Shown here in pieces: positions 23,404 through 31,712 of a stretch of 64,000 nucleotides of DNA. This DNA comes from Clostridium sp. M62/1. GTDB taxonomy: Bacteria > Bacillota > Clostridia > Lachnospirales > Lachnospiraceae. A program made the translations under genes and the position numbers. The notes beneath the pieces are model-generated. The model was not told the origin of the DNA, did not search any database, and saw only the letters and a program-made list of their open reading frames with translations. The stretch covers positions 2,610,001 to 2,674,000 of the forward strand of contig NZ_CP085988.1 of the NCBI RefSeq assembly GCF_020736365.1, read 5' to 3'. How positions within the stretch are numbered: position 1 is the stretch's first letter; every line of letters begins with the position of its first letter.

Positions 23404-26400
23404 TCAGCCAATCTTTTCAACGCCGAGCATTACCTTTTCCCCGTTGATGTTCCACTCTTTTGCGTATCCGCCTGTCTGTCCCGGTAAAATCTCGTCTGCC
23501 AGCACTTCGCTTCTGATCTCTTCCCCGTGCCCTGCAAAGATCTCTGCAATCTTCTCATTGCCGTTTACAAAGACGCGGATGTGGTTCATCACCTCGAAGC
23601 CTGCTTCCTTCCTCATGGTCTGAATCTTGCTGATGATCTCTCTCACAAAGCCTTCCTCGAGAAGCTCCGGCGTCAGGTTGGTGTCAAGCACCACCATCAC
23701 CGTATTGTCTCCCTCGGAGACATATCCCTCAACCTGGGCTGCGTCGATCAGCAGATCCTCCTTCGTGAGAACCACCTCTGCTCCGTCAAAGTCAAAGGTC
23801 AGTGCGCCCTTTTCATTCAGCGTATCCATGGCAGCATTGCCGTCGATCTCAGAGAGAGCCTTCCTGATATTGCCCAGCTGCTTTCCGTATTTCGGGCCTA
23901 CTGTCTTAAGCTGCGGCTTGAAGCTGTAGGAGGTGAAGGCGCGCACATCGTCTGTAAACTCCACTGTCTTAACATTCAGCTCATCTTCAATGATCTCCTG
24001 ATAGAACTCAGGAAGCGCTCTCTCTGCCTTCACAAACATCTTTCCAATCGGCTGACGGTTCTTGATATTTGCCGTATTTCTGGCAGCACGGCCAAAGACT
24101 ACAATCTTTAAGACCTCATCCATGTAGGCCTCCAGCTCCTTGTCAATATGGCTTTCGTCGGCAGCCGGGAAGTCACACAGATGCACGCTCTCAGGAGCCG
24201 TCTTATCAATATTTCTGACCAGATTCTGGTAGATATCCTCGCACATAAACGGAATCATGGGAGCAGCCACCTTCGACACAGTCACGAGAGCTGTGTAAAG
24301 CGTCATGTAGGCATTGATTTTGTCCTGCTCCATTCCCTTGGCCCAGAAGCGCTCACGGCTTCTTCTCACGTACCAATTGCTCATATCATCCACAAAGTCT
24401 TGAAGGGCTCTCGCAGCCTCCGGGATCCTGTAATTTCCAAGATTGCTGTCCACTTCCTTGATCAGGGTGTTTAACTTGGACAGCAGCCACTTATCCATAA
24501 CCGGCAGCTTATCGTACTCCAGTGTATATTTTGTGGCGTCAAAGTTATCTATATTCGCATAGAGCACGAAGAATGCATAGGTATTCCAGAGAGTGCCCAT
24601 GAACTTTCTCTGTCCCTCCATCACGGCCTTTCCGTGGAAGCGGTTGGGCAGCCACGGCGCGCTGTTGATGTAGAAATACCAGCGGATGGCGTCTGCACCG
24701 TAGGTAGCCAGGGCGTCAAACGGATCCACCGCATTTCCCTTGGACTTGCTCATCTTCTGTCCGTTCTCATCCTGGACATGGCCGAGGACAATTACGTTTT
24801 TGTACGGAGCCTTGTTGAAGAGAAGCGTGGAGATGGCCAGCAGAGAATAGAACCAGCCTCTCGTCTGATCCACGGCCTCGGAGATAAAGTCGGCCGGGAA
24901 CTGCTGCTCAAACAGCTCCTTGTTCTCAAAGGGATAATGGTGCTGAGCAAACGGCATGGAGCCAGAGTCAAACCAGCAGTCAATCACCTCCGGAACGCGG
25001 TGCATCTCCTTTCCGCACTTCGGGCAGCGGATGGTCACTGCGTCGATAAACGGACGGTGAAGCTCAATATCGTCCGGACAGTTGTCGGACATGCTCTTTA
25101 ACTCCTCGATGCTTCCCACAGAGTGCTGGCATCCGCACTCACACTCCCAGATATTGAGAGGTGTTCCCCAGTAGCGGTTTCTGGATACGCCCCAGTCCTG
25201 TACGTTCTCCAGCCAGTCGCCGAAACGGCCCTTGCCGATGCTCTCAGGGATCCAGTTGATGGTATTGTTGTTGCGGATCAGATCGTCCTTCACCGCCGTC
25301 ATCTTGATAAACCAGGACTCTCTCGCATAGTAGATGAGAGGAGTATCACAGCGCCAGCAGTGGGGATAGCTGTGCTCAAAGTTCGGCGCGGAGAATAAGA
25401 GCCCTCTCTCCTCCAGATCCTTCAACACCAGCGGATCTGCCTTTTTGCAGAAGGTTCCTGCCCAGGGAGTTTCCTTTGTCATCTCACCCTTGGCATCCAC
25501 CAGCTGCACAAACGGAAGATCATAGTTTCTTCCCACCTTGCTGTCGTCCTCACCGAAGGCAGGGGCAATGTGAACCACTCCGGTACCGTCTGTCAGCGTT
25601 ACATACGTATCGCAGGTTACAAAGTATGCCTTCTTGTGCTGTTTTTCACAGATGCTGGAAGCGCAGTCAAACAGCGGCTCATATTCCTTGTACTCCAGAT
25701 CCTTTCCCACGTAGGTCTCCTTCACCTCGTAGCTTCCCTCTCCGAGAACGGTGTCGCAGAGTGCCTGAGCCAGGTAGTAGACGGTTCCGTCTTCCTTCAT
25801 CTGGACCTTCACATAAGTTTCATCCGGGTTCACGCAGAGTGCCACGTTGGAGGGCAGTGTCCAGGGCGTTGTGGTCCAGGCCAGGATATAGGCATCCTCG
25901 CCCTTTACCTTAAATTTGGCGATAGCGGATTTCTCTTTTACATCCTTGTAGCCCTGAGCCACCTCATGGCTGGAAAGAGGTGTTCCGCAGCGCGGACAGT
26001 AAGGCACAATCTTGAATCCCTTATAGAGCAGCCCCTTCTCCCAGATCTGCTTTAAGGCCCACCACTCAGACTCGATGAAATCATTGTGATAAGTTACATA
26101 AGGGTGATCCATGTCAGCCCAGAAGCCGACGGTGGCGGAGAAATCCTCCCACATCCCCTTATACTTCCAGACGCTCTCCTTGCAGTGGCCGATGAATGGC
26201 TCCAGGCCGTACTGCTCGATCTGCTCCTTGCCGTCAAGGCCCAGCATCTTCTCCACTTCCAGCTCTACCGGAAGTCCATGGGTATCCCATCCTGCCTTCC
26301 TGGGAACCATGTAGCCCTTCATGGTGCGGTATCTGGGGATCATATCCTTGATAACACGTGTCAGAACGTGGCCGATATGAGGCTTTCCGTTTGCCGTAGG

Positions 26401-26541
26401 CGGACCGTCGTAAAAGGTGTAGGTCGGGCCCTCCTTGCGGCTCTCGATACTTTTCTCGAAAATCTTGTTGTCAGCCCAGAATTTCTCTGTCTTTTTTTCT
26501 CTCTCCACGAAATTCATGTCGGTAGAGACCTTGTCATACAT
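23404..26541 (-). CDS. ileS: Isoleucyl-tRNA synthetase (type 2, eukaryote-like)
   Basis: The 1045-residue class I synthetase charges tRNA-Ile. The HIGH motif is PPTANGKPHIGHVLTR near residue 48, KMSKS is QKMSKSKGNAVDPFD near residue 600, and the editing domain lies between. Its length and the GKPHIGHVLTR context match the eukaryote-like IleS2 clade, members of which are often less sensitive to mupirocin than IleS1; this is inference for this strain. The ATG at 26541 follows a purine-rich AGGAGGAAAA site. Transcription is controlled by an Ile T-box upstream (26722-27039), and a dispersed palindromic element lies between the T-box and the gene. Confidence 0.97.
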   Translation of the reverse strand: MYDKVSTDMNFVEREKKTEKFWADNKIFEKSIESRKEGPTYTFYDGPPTANGKPHIGHVLTRVIKDMIPRYRTMKGYMVPRKAGWDTHGLPVELEVEKMLGLDGKEQIEQYGLEPFIGHCKESVWKYKGMWEDFSATVGFWADMDHPYVTYHNDFIESEWWALKQIWEKGLLYKGFKIVPYCPRCGTPLSSHEVAQGYKDVKEKSAIAKFKVKGEDAYILAWTTTPWTLPSNVALCVNPDETYVKVQMKEDGTVYYLAQALCDTVLGEGSYEVKETYVGKDLEYKEYEPLFDCASSICEKQHKKAYFVTCDTYVTLTDGTGVVHIAPAFGEDDSKVGRNYDLPFVQLVDAKGEMTKETPWAGTFCKKADPLVLKDLEERGLLFSAPNFEHSYPHCWRCDTPLIYYARESWFIKMTAVKDDLIRNNNTINWIPESIGKGRFGDWLENVQDWGVSRNRYWGTPLNIWECECGCQHSVGSIEELKSMSDNCPDDIELHRPFIDAVTIRCPKCGKEMHRVPEVIDCWFDSGSMPFAQHHYPFENKELFEQQFPADFISEAVDQTRGWFYSLLAISTLLFNKAPYKNVIVLGHVQDENGQKMSKSKGNAVDPFDALATYGADAIRWYFYINSAPWLPNRFHGKAVMEGQRKFMGTLWNTYAFFVLYANIDNFDATKYTLEYDKLPVMDKWLLSKLNTLIKEVDSNLGNYRIPEAARALQDFVDDMSNWYVRRSRERFWAKGMEQDKINAYMTLYTALVTVSKVAAPMIPFMCEDIYQNLVRNIDKTAPESVHLCDFPAADESHIDKELEAYMDEVLKIVVFGRAARNTANIKNRQPIGKMFVKAERALPEFYQEIIEDELNVKTVEFTDDVRAFTSYSFKPQLKTVGPKYGKQLGNIRKALSEIDGNAAMDTLNEKGALTFDFDGAEVVLTKEDLLIDAAQVEGYVSEGDNTVMVVLDTNLTPELLEEGFVREIISKIQTMRKEAGFEVMNHIRVFVNGNEKIAEIFAGHGEEIRSEVLADEILPGQTGGYAKEWNINGEKVMLGVEKIG

Positions 26542-26599
26542 GCTTTTTTCCTCCTGTCTGGTGAAATTTCGTGTATGCAGAAGCAGTAAATATTAAAAT

Positions 26600-26728
26600 A
26601 GAATCCTGCCCCGCAGGATTCTCCGCCTGCGGCGGATCCCATCAGCGGCATGTTCTTTTCCGCCGCAGTGCGATCCTCGCGGAGCGTTTTTGTTTCATAG
26701 GAATGCAGTTTCCTATGAAATAAAAAAA
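26600..26728. repeat. Palindromic dispersed element, copy A
   Basis: First of three same-orientation copies (others at 33193 and 47470). It starts with hairpin AGAATCCTG/CAGGATTCT, continues with CCGCCTGCGGCGG, a variable loop and CCGCCGCAGTGCGATC, then CGCGGAGCG. It ends with a long palindrome, TTTCATAGGAA facing TTTCCTATGAAA. The right end runs directly into the T tract of the ileS T-box terminator. The terminal palindrome differs in sequence from copies B and C but keeps the same shape. Confidence 0.9.
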
Positions 26729-27039
26729 CCTTCGTCCTGTAAAAGGACGAAGGCATACACTTACCTCGTTTAACCACCTGTTACTGCATACTTCATATGC
26801 GCTCCCTCTAACGGCGGACACCGGCTCAGCTTAATGAGATGGGAAAACGCAGCTTCCTTCACTGAAATTCTGCCCTTCTCTTCTGTTCAGCCTGCAACTC
26901 AGGAGTGATCTTCACGCCTTCCTACTTGCGGCGGGCTCACACCGTCCCCGCCTCGCTGCGCCTTTCGGCAAAGCACTACTGTCTCCGTCACAGTTTTTAT
27001 GGTCTGATTGTTGTTCCAGTATACATCTGACAGTATACC
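26722..27039 (-). promoter_or_regulatory. T-box leader of ileS, isoleucine specifier
   Basis: The minus-strand leader shows the stem I block GGAGACAGTA near its start, the distal AGCGAGGCGGGGACGG...GAGCCCGCC arm, and the specifier loop GTGAAGATCACTCC with Ile codon ATC at 26907-26909. The antiterminator T-box variant ACAGGTGGTTAAACGAGG is at 26764-26781. A terminator hairpin CCTTCGTCCT/AGGACGAAGG (26729-26753) is followed by seven T residues. ACGAGG can pair with the terminator's CCTTCGT arm, giving the usual alternative structures. Uncharged tRNA-Ile should favour read-through into ileS. Confidence 0.93.
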
Positions 27040-27045
27040 GCTATT

Positions 27046-27074
27046 ATTGTAAACAGTTTCCATTAAAAAGTCAA
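27046..27074 (-). promoter_or_regulatory. Sigma-A promoter of the T-box/ileS transcript
   Basis: On the minus strand TTGACT (27069-27074), a 17-base spacer and TACAAT (27046-27051). The predicted start is near 27039. Confidence 0.85.
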
Positions 27075-27123
27075 GGCTTGCTTAAAAAGCGCTTAAAGAC
27101 GGTGCAGAGCAGACAGGCGCTTG

Positions 27124-28101
27124 TCAGTCAAACAGAAACAGAATCTTCTGGTACTCATCCAGGAACATGTTTTCCCTCGTCACAAGGGTAGTTTCCGTGT
27201 CGAGCTTATCGCCCTCCACGCCTCTTCTGCTTAAAATTTCCCAGGCCTTCTCCACTCCCAGATAGCCCATGGCGTAGGGATTCTGCACGATCAGCGCATC
27301 CACCTCTCCCGTTTCAAGCATTCCCACAGAAACCGCATTGCTGTCAAAGGCTACCACGCTTATGTCATCCTTCTTATTCAGATCCCGGATAGCCCAGCCC
27401 ACGCCAAGGCTTGTCCACTCGTTGAACGTGGTAATCACATTGATTTCCGGATGGGTCGAGAGCAGGCCCTTCGTGGCAGCCCTCGTGTCATCTATGGCAG
27501 AGGGCACATTGATCGTTACAATTTCTTTTACCCTGCTGTCCTTTTTTGCCTCCTCCCGGAAGCCCTGCTCCCGCTGCTGGCCGTTGGCCGTGTTCTCGTC
27601 AAAGTTTACAATCCCGATAAAAAGCTCCCCGTCCGTTCCGTCAAGGGCGGCCCGGGCGGCCATTCTCCCAGCCTCCTCATTGTCCGTTCCGATGCGGAAC
27701 TTTACTGCGCTGCTGTTCACATCGCTGTCTATGACTACCACAGGAATCCCCTTGGCTGCAGCCCAGTCTACAGCCTCGGCATTTTTATTGAAATCGACGG
27801 CAGAAATCACCAGGGCGTCGGCTCCGTTTTCCACAGCCTTATAGATCATCTCGTTCTGTGTTGCGTAATCCTCCTCCGATTCCGGGCCCTCGGTAATAAG
27901 TGAAACATTGTATTCCGTTGCAGCCGCGCCTGCCCCCGCAAACACAGACTGAAAGAATGCGGACTCTGTGGATTTCACAATCATTGCCACCTGGTATCTC
28001 TCCTGCCTGCGGCTCATATGGGCGGCCGTTCCTCCAAGCAGAGCAATCACAGCCGCAAGCAGGAGAAGAAAGACTGTTTTTATCCTTCTAGCGTGTTTCA
28101 T
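27124..28101 (-). CDS. Membrane-anchored sugar-binding (XylF/RbsB-type) sensor protein
   Basis: The 325-residue protein has an N-terminal hydrophobic anchor (residues 7-28, no lipobox cysteine) and a type I periplasmic-binding-protein domain of the ribose/xylose family. Signs are YQVAMIVKSTESAFFQSV, DALVISAVDFN, IPVVVIDSDV and NEEAGRMAARAAL, with VVAFDSNAVSVGML towards the C-terminus. It is encoded immediately downstream of, and overlapping by 14 bases, a YesM-type sensor kinase gene, and no ABC permease is near. This matches XylFII-LytS-YesN three-component systems of clostridia, in which a membrane-bound sugar-binding protein delivers the ligand signal to the kinase. The ligand is unknown. 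Confidence 0.88.
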   Translation of the reverse strand: MKHARRIKTVFLLLLAAVIALLGGTAAHMSRRQERYQVAMIVKSTESAFFQSVFAGAGAAATEYNVSLITEGPESEEDYATQNEMIYKAVENGADALVISAVDFNKNAEAVDWAAAKGIPVVVIDSDVNSSAVKFRIGTDNEEAGRMAARAALDGTDGELFIGIVNFDENTANGQQREQGFREEAKKDSRVKEIVTINVPSAIDDTRAATKGLLSTHPEINVITTFNEWTSLGVGWAIRDLNKKDDISVVAFDSNAVSVGMLETGEVDALIVQNPYAMGYLGVEKAWEILSRRGVEGDKLDTETTLVTRENMFLDEYQKILFLFD

Positions 28102-29833
28102 AAATCTCCTCCTTCACCTTCGGCATGCGGATGGAAACTTTGGTTCCCTCATCCAGCTCGCTCTCTATGGTTATTCCATACTGCTCGCCAAAGTATATTT
28201 TCACCCGGTCATTGACGTTTTTGATTCCGATGCCTCCCGTCTGTCCCTTTACCTCCCGGTGGAGAATCCTGTCGCACTGTTCCTTTGTCATACCGACTCC
28301 ATTGTCCTCCACAGTAAAGACCACATCATCCCCGTCCTCATAAATGCGAATTTCAATGAATCCTTCATCGATCATCCGGTTCAGACCGTGATAGATGGCA
28401 TTTTCAATGATCGGCTGGAGAGTGATCTTATTGCAGTAATAGCACAGACAGCTCTCCTGTACATCAAAGCTGTACTGAAACTGGTTTTTATAGCGGAATT
28501 TCTGAATCTGCAGGTAGCTTTTGGCGTGTTCTACCTCCTTCTCCACCGGAATCAGCTCGTGCCCCTTGCTGATGCTGATGCGGAACAGCCTGGCCAGGGC
28601 GTTCACCATTTCCACAGCATCCCCGTTTCTCCCCTCCTCGCACATCCAGGCAATGGAATCCAGGGTATTGTACAGGAAATGAGGGTTAATCTGGGCCTGG
28701 AGCGCGCGAAGCTCTGTTTTTCTCAGAGCAATCTCCTCCTTCCTCACCTGGTTCATCAGCTCCTGAATCCGTATAACGAGATGGCCGAAGGCGTGTGAGA
28801 GAGACGTGACCTCTCTGCTTCCGTAGGCGGGCACATAGGAAAAGCCCTCCGCATTGGCCTCAAACTCTCCCATGGCTTTATTCAGGCTCAGAAGCGGCCT
28901 GGAAATATAGCGGGAGAGCACAATGCTGCTGATAATGGTGGCCGTCAGCACTGCCATGAGCAGGGCAGCCAGCAGAAGCACGCAGCTCTTTAGCCGCTCC
29001 TCTATCAGCTCATCCACGAAGCTGACTGCCACGATGCGCCAGTCGCTCCCTTCCTTTGTATGTATGGTGTAAATGACCCCGCTCTCCTCATAGGTACCGT
29101 CAGGACGCCGGGCCATGTCCGCCGTATTCTCCTCCTTCAGTCCGGCAAAGATAAGCTGCTGCTGAGGATGATAGACGATGTTTCCCTGCCTGTCTATGAT
29201 AAAGCAGTATCCGTGGTTTCCTACTCCCACATTGTCCACGTAGCTGGCTATCTGGGAGAAGCGGGAGTCCAGAACTACAATCTGCTCCCCCTTATCCCTC
29301 GTTTCCACCAGGCTTGAGATGGAGACCACCCACGGATACTCATTGAGAAGAAGGCTTTCCACATGGGGCTTTGATATTACGATTTCCCCAGGTCCCGGTA
29401 CTGTCTGAGGGTCAAAGGACAGATTTTTCAGCGGGTGATCCTTGAACGTTTTCCTCCCTGTCCACGCGCCTGTCAGCTCTCCTGTATCGGGATCATAGGT
29501 GGTGACTGCCGCCACGTCTGTGCGCATGTCAACCATGCTGTTTAAGCTCTCGTCCATCTTTACCCCGCCCTCTGCGAAGAGATTTTTGATCAGTTCCAGA
29601 GAGCTGTTGATGTCGTCCATATAATTGTCCACGATATTGACAACCTGAACAGCCGCCTGATCGCTGAATGTCTTCACATTCTGGATCATCGAGTGCCGGT
29701 AGGTGGTGACGAAGATGATCATTCCCGCCAGCAGGCACACAAACACCATGGACACCACCAGGGCGGCCATCATGCCGGCGCTGCTGAAACTGCTTCCGGC
29801 CCGCTTTTTCTTGCTTTTCTCCCCTTTTTTCAT
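28088..29833 (-). CDS. YesM/LytS-type sensor histidine kinase
   Basis: The 581-residue membrane kinase has TM1 at residues 21-45, an extracellular Cache-like domain (about 46-283), TM2 at 285-308 and a HAMP segment (RYISRPLLSLNKAM). A coiled coil follows, then a His_kinase domain with phospho-acceptor H385 in QINPHFLYNTLDSIAWM. The C-terminal HATPase has an N box (IIENAIYHGL) and a DNGVGM box. It overlaps the response regulator gene by four bases (ATGA) and the binding-protein gene by 14, so all three are translationally coupled. It presumably phosphorylates the adjacent AraC-type regulator in response to a carbohydrate bound outside the cell. Confidence 0.94.
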   Translation of the reverse strand: MKKGEKSKKKRAGSSFSSAGMMAALVVSMVFVCLLAGMIIFVTTYRHSMIQNVKTFSDQAAVQVVNIVDNYMDDINSSLELIKNLFAEGGVKMDESLNSMVDMRTDVAAVTTYDPDTGELTGAWTGRKTFKDHPLKNLSFDPQTVPGPGEIVISKPHVESLLLNEYPWVVSISSLVETRDKGEQIVVLDSRFSQIASYVDNVGVGNHGYCFIIDRQGNIVYHPQQQLIFAGLKEENTADMARRPDGTYEESGVIYTIHTKEGSDWRIVAVSFVDELIEERLKSCVLLLAALLMAVLTATIISSIVLSRYISRPLLSLNKAMGEFEANAEGFSYVPAYGSREVTSLSHAFGHLVIRIQELMNQVRKEEIALRKTELRALQAQINPHFLYNTLDSIAWMCEEGRNGDAVEMVNALARLFRISISKGHELIPVEKEVEHAKSYLQIQKFRYKNQFQYSFDVQESCLCYYCNKITLQPIIENAIYHGLNRMIDEGFIEIRIYEDGDDVVFTVEDNGVGMTKEQCDRILHREVKGQTGGIGIKNVNDRVKIYFGEQYGITIESELDEGTKVSIRMPKVKEEIYETR

Positions 29834-31434
29834 GCCTGCCTCTCCTCCTGGGTAAGCTGACGCCTCAGCATGTTCGGCGAAACTCCCTCATATTTTTTAA
29901 AGCAGTAGCTGAAATAGTGCTGGTCATTGTAGCCGCAGGCCTCCGACACCTCGCGGATTTTCATTGCCGTATTTAAGAGCAGGATTTTGGCCGTCTCCAT
30001 CCTCTTTTTTGTCAGATAATCCACAAAGCTGTTTCCCGTACGCTTCTTTATCAGGGCGCTTAAATAATTGGGGCTCACGCCAATCTCCGTGCTGGCTGAC
30101 ATTAAAGACAGGTCTGCGTTAGAATAATTATCCTCAATATAGCGAATCGCCCTGTCGCATATATCCATGCTGCTCTTCGTCTTATGCTCAGCGATCCGAT
30201 CCCTGGCCGCCATGCAGAAATGAACAAAATGTTCTGAAGCATCCTTCAGGGAGCTGTCGAGAAAGGCCATCTGCTGCATAAACGGATCTGCCTTCAGAGC
30301 CGCTGCATCGGATTCGGCTGACATGGAATACATGATCCGGCAGACGCAGGACAGAATTTCCACCAGCATAAAGTTGACCTTTTCCCTGGAATTGTTCTCG
30401 TCCTTCAGGCAGCCGAACACCTCCCACAGATAGCTTTCCAGCTCCTCCCTGGCTCCTCCCCTTATCTTCTCTTCGATGTTTGCTACCACCTTCATCACAT
30501 AGTCCATGTCCACGCCGGAAAACGGCTCCTCATCTATAATGTACCTGACTCCGCCCTGGCCGCTTCTGCCTGCATAGCGCATGGCATTGACCGCATCCCT
30601 GTAGGCCTCAGACAGATCCGTAAAACCCTGGACTACACGGCTGGCGCCCAGGCTGCATCTCAGATTCAGAATACGGGCAGAGCTCTGGACGATGTCGTCT
30701 GCCAGAATGTGCAGATACTTGTCAAAGGATGCCGGTGTGCTCCACAGCACGGATACAATCTTGTCCTCCAGAAAAAAGCTCTCATATTTGATATATTTTT
30801 TCAAAATGGTATCTACTGCATGAACATGGCTGTGCTCTGTGCAGTTGTTTCCATTTTCGTCGCGAAAAGTAACTGCCGTCACCAGATACCGGATACTCTC
30901 GCTCTCCGGCTTTATCATGCCGCAGGCCTGTGCCTGAGCTTTCAGCAACTGCTCCCTCTCCGGCGTGCTGGCCATCTGAAAGCTGTCTAACAGAAGTGGA
31001 AGAAGAAATTCCGAAATATTGATCTCATTTTTTCTGCGCTCGGCAAACTCGGAGAACAGCCGGTCGATCTTCTGCTTAATCTGAATGAGATTTTCTGTCA
31101 AATCCGCCATGGAGATCGGCTTGAGCATGTAGCTGATAATATTGTACTGAATCGCCTGCTGGGCATAAGAGAAATCGTCAAAACCGCTGAGGAATGCGAT
31201 CTGTGTAGCTGGACGGATCTCTCTGACCTGCCTGGCCAGCTCCACGCCGGAAATAAACGGCATCCGTATATCCGTGAGAAGAAGATCCGGCTCCTTCTCC
31301 CCCACCAGCTCCAGGGCTTCAATCCCGTTTTCAGCCTCTCCCACCACCTGAAATCCAATTTCCTCCCAGTTAATCCTGCGGATAATGGCTCTCCTCAATT
31401 CCTCCTCATCATCTGCAACTACTACTGTATACAT
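29830..31434 (-). CDS. YesN-type response regulator with AraC DNA-binding domain
   Basis: The 534-residue protein has a receiver domain with phospho-acceptor D55 (LLLTDIRMPFISG) and a long central region of about 300 residues. A C-terminal AraC/XylS double helix-turn-helix occupies roughly residues 430-530, with LMSASTEIGVSPNYLSALIKK and EVSEACGYNDQHYFSYCFKK. Its length and layout are those of YesN regulators that control carbohydrate-uptake operons. The ATG at 31434 gives the canonical MYTVVVADDE start; a further in-frame ATG at 31470 would add 12 residues. It is the first gene of the regulator-kinase-binding protein operon. The target operon is not adjacent. Confidence 0.93.
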   Translation of the reverse strand: MYTVVVADDEEELRRAIIRRINWEEIGFQVVGEAENGIEALELVGEKEPDLLLTDIRMPFISGVELARQVREIRPATQIAFLSGFDDFSYAQQAIQYNIISYMLKPISMADLTENLIQIKQKIDRLFSEFAERRKNEINISEFLLPLLLDSFQMASTPEREQLLKAQAQACGMIKPESESIRYLVTAVTFRDENGNNCTEHSHVHAVDTILKKYIKYESFFLEDKIVSVLWSTPASFDKYLHILADDIVQSSARILNLRCSLGASRVVQGFTDLSEAYRDAVNAMRYAGRSGQGGVRYIIDEEPFSGVDMDYVMKVVANIEEKIRGGAREELESYLWEVFGCLKDENNSREKVNFMLVEILSCVCRIMYSMSAESDAAALKADPFMQQMAFLDSSLKDASEHFVHFCMAARDRIAEHKTKSSMDICDRAIRYIEDNYSNADLSLMSASTEIGVSPNYLSALIKKRTGNSFVDYLTKKRMETAKILLLNTAMKIREVSEACGYNDQHYFSYCFKKYEGVSPNMLRRQLTQEERQA

Positions 31435-31634
31435 AAATCCCTGTGCCCTCCGTTGATTTTCTCTTTGCATTTTCCTGTTATTTTATCACAAAAGGCGGGG
31501 GATGTATAGAAAAATACCTGGAGCCGGCAAATAAGGAGAGCGGAGGCAGTGGAAGAAGGGCAAGCGTTCTGAGACTGACAAAGCCGCGTCTGCCTCTCTT
31601 CTTTTCTGTTTTGTTATTTTTTTGTCAATTCATT

Positions 31635-31662
31635 TTGCATTTTTTACATTTTATGATATACT
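31635..31662 (+). promoter_or_regulatory. Putative promoter of pncB
   Basis: TTGCAT (31635-31640), a 16-base spacer and TATACT (31657-31662), 50 bases before the ATG. Confidence 0.65.
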
Positions 31663-31712
31663 TTTACGCAATTAACACATACTATTCTACAAATTTTTAC
31701 AAGGAGAACGCT

